From NCBI GenBank assembly GCA_034769895.1, contig CM068373.1:22510620-22574619 (forward strand): a stretch of 64,000 nt of DNA, in the 5' to 3' direction. Position 1 is the first letter of the stretch; the number at the start of each line of letters is the position of its first letter. The translations under genes were made by a program, and so were the position numbers. The notes under the pieces were generated by a model. It was not told where the DNA came from. It saw only the letters and a list, made by a program, of their open reading frames with translations, and did no database searches. The DNA comes from Magicicada septendecula. Taxonomy: Eukaryota; Arthropoda; Insecta; Hemiptera; Cicadidae. Below are positions 56,275-64,000 of this stretch, piece by piece.

Positions 56275-56820
56275 TCTTCTATAACTTCCTAGCTAGGACT
56301 CTGTCCTGTTCTATAACAACGGTCCTTCATACTGTCACTCCACCTCTTCCTTGACGACCAATGCTGCTCTTCGTGGTTGGATGGCTATCTGTTGCCTTCA
56401 TCACTAGCCTTGTGTGATCCATTCTTGATATATGTTCATTCCATATCCTTCTTCTTTCCTCAATCCCAGAACTAATGTCTTTTAGATTACACGTTTCTAT
56501 TATGCTATTGTTTGGCAAACTATCGTACCTTGTCTTTCCTAGTACCCTCCGTAAAATAATCATTTCTAGAGTTTGTCGTTTCCTTTAAGTGGTTGCTGTA
56601 TATGGCTTAGTCTCTGATACACAGGACATTACAGGACGTATTGTGCTTTACTAAACCCTAGTTTCTGCTTCTTGTGTGAAGTATTGATTATTCCATATAA
56701 GGTTATTCGTCCAGCAATTCTTCTCGCCTTCATCAACTAATGTTCCATTTCTTCATCTACCCTATTGTTTATTGTAACCCTTGTTCCTAAATAGTTTATC
56801 TACATTATTTGTTCTATTAT
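56275..56820 (-). pseudogene. RTE-like LINE tail, another subfamily
   Basis: On the minus strand, remains of NNQYFTQEAETRV and SETKPYTATT precede MIILRRVLGKTRYDSLPNNSI, EERRRIWNEHISRMDHTRLVMKA and SSIGRQGR (56563-56327). The RIWNEHI.RM..TR order is a LINE tail like LRWFGHI.RM. Stops separate the parts. Inactive. Confidence 0.75.
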
Positions 56821-56824
56821 TCAA

Positions 56825-57530
56825 AAATATAAAATAATAAATTATTCATAAATTTATTAAATAATTAAATATTATTAAATTGTAGATATGAAATGAAACG
56901 TTATTAAATAAATAATAATTACTCATGCTAAGGAATAGAAATAAGTTAAAGGTATGGCACTTTTACGCTCGACTATTCTGTGTTAATAAAACAAGAAAAT
57001 ATAAAAATAGGGGTGAACTAATGTTTCGAGAAAGCGGCGTTTGTAATTGTAAGATAGTTATGGAGTCTGAATACAATACATGGACCAGTGCAGACAATAA
57101 AACTTTTAATTGGCTTGAGTACATTTCCCAGCAGTGAATCTGACATGTTGTAAGCAGGAGGGAATGTTGACGAGGGTCAAGTGGAGAATTACATCCCCTG
57201 GCTACCTAAATTGTTTAGGGGTAATGAGGTCAAAAGGACGTCAGGAACTTGCTTATCCCTTGTATACAATAACGATGGTCTCTTTCCTTTAAATTTAAAT
57301 AAAGTATTTTATCCAAATTCTATGGTTATTATAACTTAATTTAGGAGGTAATACTAATAAACTTTAAGTTAAAGGCATCTATTCATTTGCGATAAAGTTT
57401 TCATTTATGTTATATTTCGCTACAGCCTACTTAGTCTTTCACAGTTTTTGTTTTCTGTCAATTTCAGTTTATACTGTTTAGATAGTGGTTAGAATATGTT
57501 CTCCTGAGGAAGCAGGAAATTAGAAACAAA
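56825..57530. other. Unassigned stretch
   Basis: The 70-codon frame 56925-57137 has no known domain. CCTGAGGAAGCAGGAAAT and GAAAC at 57502-57528, next to the minisatellite, recall a decayed Penelope-type motif. Confidence 0.4.
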
Positions 57531-58112
57531 TGTTTTGTTACATACCTCGTAGGCTTATACGGGCGGAGTAAATGTTTTGTTACATACTTCGTAGGCTTAT
57601 ACGGGCGGAGTCAATGTTTTGTTACATATTTCGTAGGCTTGTACGGGCGGAGTCAATTTTGTTACATACTTCTTAGGCTTGTACGGGCGGAGTCAATGTT
57701 TTGTTACATACTTCGTAGGCTTGTACGGGCGGAGTCAATGTTTTGTTACATATTTCGTAGGCTTGTACGGGCGGAGTCAATTTTGTTACATACTTCTTAG
57801 GCTTGTACGGGCGGAGTCAATGTTTTGTTACATACTTCGTAGGCTTGTACGGGCGGAGTCAATGTTTTGTTACATATTTCGTAGGCTTGTACGGGCGGAG
57901 TCAATTTTGTTACATACTTCTTAGGCTTGTACGGGCGGAGTCAATGTTTTGTTACATACTTCGTAGGCTTGTACGGGCGGAGTCAATGTTTTGTTACATA
58001 TTTCGTAGGCTTATACGGGCGGAGACAATGTTTTGTTACATACTTCGTAGGCTTATACGGGCGGAGTCAATGTTTTGTTACGTACTTCGTAGGGTTATAC
58101 GGGCGGAGCCAA
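57531..58112 (+). repeat. Higher-order minisatellite, 42/42/40 bp units in a 124 bp cycle
   Basis: About 14 tandem units of the form TTTTGTTACATA..TCGTAGG followed by CTTGTACGGGCGGAGTCAA. Three variants recur in fixed order: A (ACTTCGT), B (ATTTCGT) and C (ACTTCTT and two bases shorter), so the middle repeats with a 124-base period. The outer units carry CTTATACG instead of CTTGTACG. The frames across it (57679-58246) are repeat artefacts. Confidence 0.95.
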
Positions 58113-58164
58113 TTTTGTTAAAATTCATTCCCGAGCTATTTGGCCGTGATCTGTTGTTTCTAAC

Positions 58165-58502
58165 TAAAACAGAAATGTTATATTTTAAACACTGCGCTTG
58201 CATATTTTACACAAAAAGGAATGCGCAGATTCGTCTGAATGGCTAACCGCAGACATAAAATGGTTTTTGAGATATTTTCCCGTCTTCACGAGACACAAAT
58301 CGTCTTTACTTTTTATGAAAAGATGGTACCTCGTAGCGTAACACGTAATGAAGTTTTAGTCATTTGCCGAGTCCGTTACTTATGCACTTATAATCAATGC
58401 AAACGCATTTGTAGATAGAAACATGTTAATTGTAATCGAAATGCTAGACTTCACTAACAAATGTCAACAGTTTCCAACCAATTACTAATAACTATTGTGA
58501 TG

Positions 58503-58579
<77 letters not shown>

Positions 58580-58675
58580 TATGTGCGTATACAAAGACCC
58601 GCGTGCAAACATCCACCCACCTACACACACACCCGCGCGCACGCATGCACACCTAATACTGTACGATTACTTTAA
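58165..58675. repeat. Local duplication, copy 1, with expanded (GT)n
   Basis: Collinear with 58925-59420 (ACAGAAATGTTA, CGCTTGCA, ACACAAAAAGGA, AACACGTAATGAAGTTT, GTACGATTAC). It includes a (GT)n tract at 58505-58578 and a shorter CA-rich tail. Confidence 0.8.
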
Positions 58676-58924
58676 GTTGTATCAAGTGTTCCTTGGACGT
58701 TCACTGCACCGAATATCCTCCTGAGTAGTTTTCTTTCCCACCTACACAACCACTCTTCCTCTGTCACTGTCATTGTTTCAAGTACATGACTACTGGCTTA
58801 AGAACTGTTTGCTAGAGACCTAAGAATGTGATAACGTAATTGATTTGTATAACCTTGCTTAATAACGTCAGTATCCAATAACGCATGAAGCGTTAGTATA
58901 TAAACGTCAGTATATGCTGTAAGT

Positions 58925-59328
58925 AATAGGCAGTATAAACAGAAATGTTACATATTGAACATTTCGCTTGCACATTCCACACAAAAAGGATCAGTATATT
59001 TGTCCGAATTGCTAACCACAAACGTAAACATTTTTTTATATAGTTTCGTGTCTTTACAAGACACATCGTCTTCACGTTTTACGAAAATACAGTAACTCGT
59101 GGCAGAACACGTAATGAAGTTTCAGTCAGTTGCAAACAAAATTCAGTCACTTATAAACTTACAATTAATGCATACCCATTTGTGCATAGAAACAAGTACT
59201 TAAACTGTAATCGGAATGCTAAAATTTACTAAAAAAAACTCTACTGTCGATAGTATCTACCTTACTGTTATTAACAATTAATTGTAGTGAAAAGTAGAGG
59301 TCTATGTGTGTATATACCTACACGCGTG

Positions 59329-59393
<65 letters not shown>

Positions 59394-59420
59394 CATTGTA
59401 CGATTACGTTGTAAGCGTTT
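58925..59420. repeat. Local duplication, copy 2, with expanded (CA)n
   Basis: Second copy of 58165-58675 at about 760 bases distance. Here the CA part (59328-59392) is the long tract and the GT part is short. Confidence 0.8.
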
Positions 59421-61279
59421 CTCGTTCGTAGAAAGCTACGACATTCGCACACCTTGTATATATCTTCGCTATATATTACGTAAGCGTAGTGTACCAGAAT
59501 GACATTGAAAGTAAGAGTCTGAATCTCAGTGTAATTTATGGCCTGAGTCAGTGCCAACATCGGGCAAGGGCGGCAAGGTTATTTCTTGGAATGCACGGAA
59601 ATAAGTATTGCTTTTTACGCTGACATAAAAATTTATAATTTTTGTTTTCAAGTGAATATAGAGTATGCAGAAGGTTGTTCTCTTTTTCTGATAGCATAGG
59701 CCAAGTGAACAACATATTTATTCAACTTAGAAGATAGTTTATTTGATATTATGACTTATTGGTTCTTATAAGTAGTACTATCAATTAAATCAAGAGGCAT
59801 ATAAATTACTTGATTAAGAAAAATTTCTAAACATTAAATGAAAAGTAGGAGCACATTCTTTTAGACACTTGACTTTCATGATTTTTGAGAATTCAGTATT
59901 TTTGATATTAACGAGGATTTGATTCTTAGAGAGGAGTTCTACAGAATGTCATGATCTTGAAAACGTTTATGAAATTACAAACTTATTTATATTCAAGTAT
60001 TTTTACACCATCGTATTATTAAAAAAGATATTATACAAGATGGCATTACGTAAGTCAATGTGGAAATTTCTAATTAATAATTTCTTAATATTATAACTTG
60101 TTTATAAACTCTGTTTTAAGTTCTTATCATTGAAATTTTACTCATATGATGACACAAAATTAGGACAAATACATAATTAGTGTTGCGTCTTGAAAGCTCT
60201 TGAATGTTCTTGAGTTATTCCTAGAACGCTAAATGAAGAGGGCTGGTTCGGAAGAAAATTGAAGTGGACTGTATGATTTTTCATGTAATGATATTTTATT
60301 GAAAATTGTTGTAATTTGATACTATTGCTGACACGTGCAGAGGTTGACTCGACATGATGCCCGTTAAATTAATTAGTAATAAAAGTCGAAAGACATAATA
60401 AATAAGGCAGAGATCGCCCAAGTATAATCAGTGCATGCTGCACATAATAAATAGTTAAATAATGAAAGCCAGTAGCCGCGGCTGGAAATGTTACGAGTGC
60501 TCAGCTCGGAGTTTTGTGAATAACTAACTTAAATTTCGCTACAGGCAGCCCAGCTGTGAGCGAGCTGTAGACGGTAGATAAGAAAAACGTGACGACATCT
60601 GCGCGTGGCGCGTTGTAGTATTTAAAGTACAGAGTTTACAAGTTCAAAGTTTGAACAATTAGTATAACATAGTTATTAAAGTTTCTTGAAGAAAAATATC
60701 TTCTTTCAAAACTGTAATAGAATGATGTTATTCTAACAAAACTAATAAGAAAATAATAAAATAAATATAAAATATTCCTATGAACAACAATACAGTTTGC
60801 AATTGTATGGAACCTTGGAGAGTTACGGAGTCACTGTTGATCAGCAAAATGGTAAAAAGAAAATATTTTCTTTTATAATTTACTTAACATACTCAAAATT
60901 AATATCAAATTAATATTACAGTTTTATCCTATATTTTCAGGCAATCTCTGGAATTTACGTTTTTGGACGATTTTAGAGCGCATAAGACGCAGTGGAGTAC
61001 AGATTTTAAATGATTTCATGAAAATACTTTTAAATACATTATTCTGAAAACTACATTGAAGAAAGTTGATATTTCTACATTTGTATGGTATACCATACAA
61101 ATGTATGTGATATTGCGTGGGCCAACAAAACACAGATCTCTCTACACTTTTACACACTGTTATATCTGTGGCTTGGTGCAAGAATCACTATAAAAAAAAT
61201 GAAGTTTTAAAATTGGTCAGTTTTTTCTGACTCATATTATTGTGTCATAGTCAAGATCATGTTTGATGATTGGATAAAT
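59421..61279. other. Unassigned AT-rich stretch
   Basis: No supported gene. A GC-richer patch at 60470-60620 (GCCGCGGCTGG, TGCGCGTGGCGCG) has no open frame of note. Confidence 0.5.
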
Positions 61280-61740
61280 ATTTTGTCACAGGATACATAA
61301 TGTGTCACAGCTAACTGCGATATATGTTCCGCCCGAGGCGCGCTCTGATGTTGTTCGTGGCGTACTGCAGTCCTGCTCTTCTTTCGGCATCGGTATGTAG
61401 AGCCCGCTGCCGTCCCAGTCCATGTCCATTGGTTGTTCTTCACAGGGCAAGAAAGCGGAAAAAGTCCATTCTTTTCTTCTTCTTGTTCCTTCCGGCTGGT
61501 TCCGCGTCGTCCGATGGAGGACTACCAACAGTTCTAGAGTTGCTTTTTTTTGCCCTGACAGGTTGGTTTCCCACGAGACTACCAGAATCTTGCTGACCTG
61601 TGATTGGCTCTCTGTACTCGCTGAACTCGACAGCTCACCAGGTGTTATCGACGACCTCTCGACTGGTACCGAGAGCAGATGTTTGCCTCGCTGCTGTCAC
61701 AATTTACATACGTATGTAAGAACATATGCCCGGGTAAGTT
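61280..61740. other. GC-rich island, possible exon or element fragment
   Basis: The stretch stands out as GC-rich, with open frames on both strands (minus 61528-61286; plus 61324-61596 and 61422-61742). A minus frame upstream of the longer one (about 61600-61450) reads SPPSDDAEPAGRNKKKKRM, plausible as a charged linker. A GGTAAGT donor-like site lies at 61734 on the plus strand. No family was recognised and no single frame is convincing, so no gene is called. Confidence 0.3.
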
Positions 61741-61744
61741 GAAT

Positions 61745-63020
61745 TGTGAAATATATGCGTTAGTTTCTGAAACAAATGTGACATTGATGGATCTGAATTC
61801 AGAAAACTGTTACTGACTTTGGCAACCACTGATATTAATAACTCATAAAATATTACAGATTGACGTTACTGGTTTTGTCACATGAAATTACATACCTTCG
61901 GGAGTGTAAAGAGCCATAATGTAATTTTCACCAAAAACTGACATCGGTGGATCTTGCCCCAATTTACAGGAATAAGTAATGCAAAAGTAACATCAAGATT
62001 TGGTATTTTAACTTTAACCAAAAAATGTATATTTCTACAATCGTCTTGCAACGTATATCTTAGGGTTTCAGATTTTCATTATAAAATGGGATAGCTTATA
62101 ATAATTACGACGCACTTCCTACTTGCGTAGTTTTATCAGTTGAGGTGTTTTCAAATGTTATACCGTAGGTTAAACTGCATTCTCAGTCAGTTTCCAATTA
62201 TGTTTCGCCAGACCTAAATTGTAATCAATTATCTATTAAGAATTAAATAACCAATAGCTTCTATCTGTTACAATATTATCGTTAGTATATTTGTTATTCT
62301 AAAAGTAACTGTACGATTTACCAATTGATATGTTTAGCTGTAAGGGGGATTTAGGAAAAAGCTGTGTTTGTTCTTACTTATGTAACGCTTTATATAACTA
62401 TTCATGAAAATATTTTTGGTTACTCTAGAAAGACCTAAGACTTGCCAAAGGGTACTTTCTCATTTATTCTAGTAATCAGAATAGTAAACAAGTACACTAT
62501 AAAAAAAAAACTTACCTAGAAACCATTAGAGTAATATGAAATTATAAATGTTGAGGGTAAAATCTCTCTCTCTCTCCCCCCTATACACACACACGCGCGC
62601 GCGCATAAAGAATTTCGACTAAACCGAAACATCGAAGCATGCTAATGTTTTCTAAACAAAAGATTTCTAGACTGTGGGGAATCGAAAGTGTGGAAGCGTC
62701 ACATTTTTCGATGACGCATCACGCATTTTGTGGAATGACCTGCAGCCTAAAAACATTATCATGTTAAAACTGACAGGATACAATGTAAAAGCATTAGTTC
62801 CAGCGAACTGCTTGGCTTCGCTTGTCTCGAGCTTGTGGCTTGTGCCGTATTGTACGTGTTAATTGTTTGTTAGATTTGAGTTGATTTGAAGTTATAATAA
62901 TTGTCTTAACTTAGTTTCAATTTCATAAGCTGTCCAGATATACTTTACTTTAGTTAGTGTACTTCGAACAAACTTATTCTTTAAACATAAATACTTTTAT
63001 AATTTTATCAAATTTTTTCT
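61745..63020. other. Unassigned AT-rich stretch
   Basis: Only short CT, CA and GC runs at 62563-62605. No gene was recognised. Confidence 0.5.
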
Positions 63021-63024
63021 TTTT

Positions 63025-63350
63025 TTTTGTATCGGTCGTTTAAGGACCACATGCCAATTTCAATTCTTTATTCTTTGTTCTTTTCTTTTTCTCCAATATT
63101 CTTTCATCTTTTCACTGTGTCTCTTCTTCCTGTCTCCAGTCCACTTTGAACCTGCGTTTTTTTTCTCCTGGACTCCTTCTATTTTTAACATTTTTGCTCA
63201 AAAAACTTCTCTTTCAGTTGTTTCATTTACGGGTATATTATTTTTTTCTAAATCCTTTTGGACTTTTTTAACCCAACTTGATGTTGACTTCTTCCCCCAC
63301 AGATATTTGAAGATCTGATTTGTTAAACAATTGTCGTCCATTCTATATAA
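63025..63350 (-). pseudogene. LINE-B 3' end (copy 3)
   Basis: Same minus-strand content as 53450-53960, from MDDN..T.QIF near 63345 to the GGTCGTTTAAGGACC block near 63033. The copy ends at about 63350, close to where copy 1 ends, suggesting a common truncation length. Confidence 0.75.
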
Positions 63351-64000
63351 ATGTTTAATTATTTTTTTTCATTGTTTCTGTTATATTTCAATTTTATTAA
63401 AATAATTTCTTACAGACTTCTCAAATTAAATTGTCGAATTCAGGCGACTCGTAGATTTACATAAAAGACTGGAATATCAGAGGATCTGATACCGTGAAAT
63501 TAAATCAGTGTTGGTCCTTAACACGAGATATGCCTTTAGATAATATCGTAAGACTATATTTGACATTCATTGAAATAGCACTGCCGTTTCGACCGGTAAG
63601 CAAGAGATACAAGTCATTGGTATTTGATGTCAATTATGACTTTCTACATGTACCAGACCACAAAAACAGTGTTGTCGCGCTGTTGTAAATTTAAACAAAG
63701 GGAGAGAACAAATTTCATGATACAGGAATAAACTCTGTCGTAAACAGGAAACGCTAACAAACACATTGCTAATTGTAGCGGTTGAAAAAGTACCTATCCA
63801 AATGGTCATCTGTAGAGTGTATTATAAAATTGCCATTGCCTACAATAGACATGTGCTTCTGATTAAAAATTACTATTGTATTAGTTATAGCTAACACATA
63901 TTGACGTCAACCACGATGTAATTGATATAAACTTATAGGTCTATAGTTTATGATTCAGTTTTTCCATAAATGAAAAGTAAATTATAAATTTTTCAGTGAA
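63351..64000. other. Unassigned stretch to window end
   Basis: The 64-codon frame 63494-63688 shows no domain. Nothing else was recognised. Confidence 0.45.

Noticed and set aside
57502-57528. CTGAGGA...GAAAC string as another hammerhead
   Set aside because: No stem II or stem I can be paired; at most a decayed relic.
57679-58246. Repeat protein MYGRSQCFVTYFVG...
   Set aside because: It follows the 124-base minisatellite cycle exactly and has no start context or domain; a tandem-repeat artefact.
58454-58724. His-Thr and Cys-Val proteins over CA/GT tracts (also 59287-59560, 22485-22667, 15227-15652)
   Set aside because: Dinucleotide repeat translations on both strands.

Overview
This window looks like AT-rich, transposon-dense nuclear DNA from an insect, probably a hemimetabolous one with a large genome such as a cockroach or relative. 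The lineage is inferred from an insect-type gustatory receptor gene and from the mix of Ty3/gypsy, RTE-like and R1/jockey-like LINEs, Penelope-like elements, pogo, hAT and PIF/Harbinger DNA. There is no bacterial operon structure, CRISPR array or rRNA, and no tRNA was recognised. The only likely host protein gene is an intronless 375-codon gustatory receptor at 40707-41834. Nearly everything else that can be identified is mobile DNA or simple repeat.

Layout. 1-5.3 kb: 3' half of a gypsy-type pol gene (RNase H, integrase), a purine tract and a possible ~3.1 kb LTR. 6.5-13 kb: LINE tails, a solo LTR of a family called LTR-A here (split by a Penelope-like fragment) and a Harbinger-like MITE. 14.6-21 kb: three LTR-A copies, one inside a LINE coding region and one itself split by a different 1.37 kb LTR (LTR-B). 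24-33.5 kb: a TA-flanked MITE, a LINE interrupted by a Penelope-like element with GIY-YIG endonuclease, another LTR-A, two copies of an unknown repeat (one hit by an R1/jockey-like LINE) and a hAT MITE. 34.4-38.9 kb: a pogo-like end, a decayed hAT, an LTR-A copy still joined to its purine tract, and a Penelope-like element. 39.3-43.6 kb: the receptor gene between two LINE fragments, then another Penelope-like element. 45.3-48.5 kb: a complete pogo-like transposon whose transposase has one nonsense change and one frameshift. 48.9-53.4 kb: a compact inverted-repeat element with two opposed hammerhead-ribozyme motifs, two LTR-A copies and a ~290 bp-arm hairpin. 53.4-64 kb: LINE fragments, local duplications, a higher-order minisatellite, long microsatellites and unassigned DNA.

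The main theme is nested insertion that can be dated by target-site duplications: LTR-A in LINE, LTR-B in LTR-A, Penelope-like DNA in LTR-A and in LINE, and R1-like LINE in repeat E. The most interesting signal is a shared RNA motif. Four different Penelope-type termini carry a hammerhead-like layout: a short stem I, CUGANGA or a variant, one extra U, a 5-6 bp stem II, GAAA, then a self-complementary stem III ending in UC or UA. In one ORF-less 398 bp element it occurs in both arms, facing opposite ways. All identities were read by eye; no alignment, folding or database search was run.
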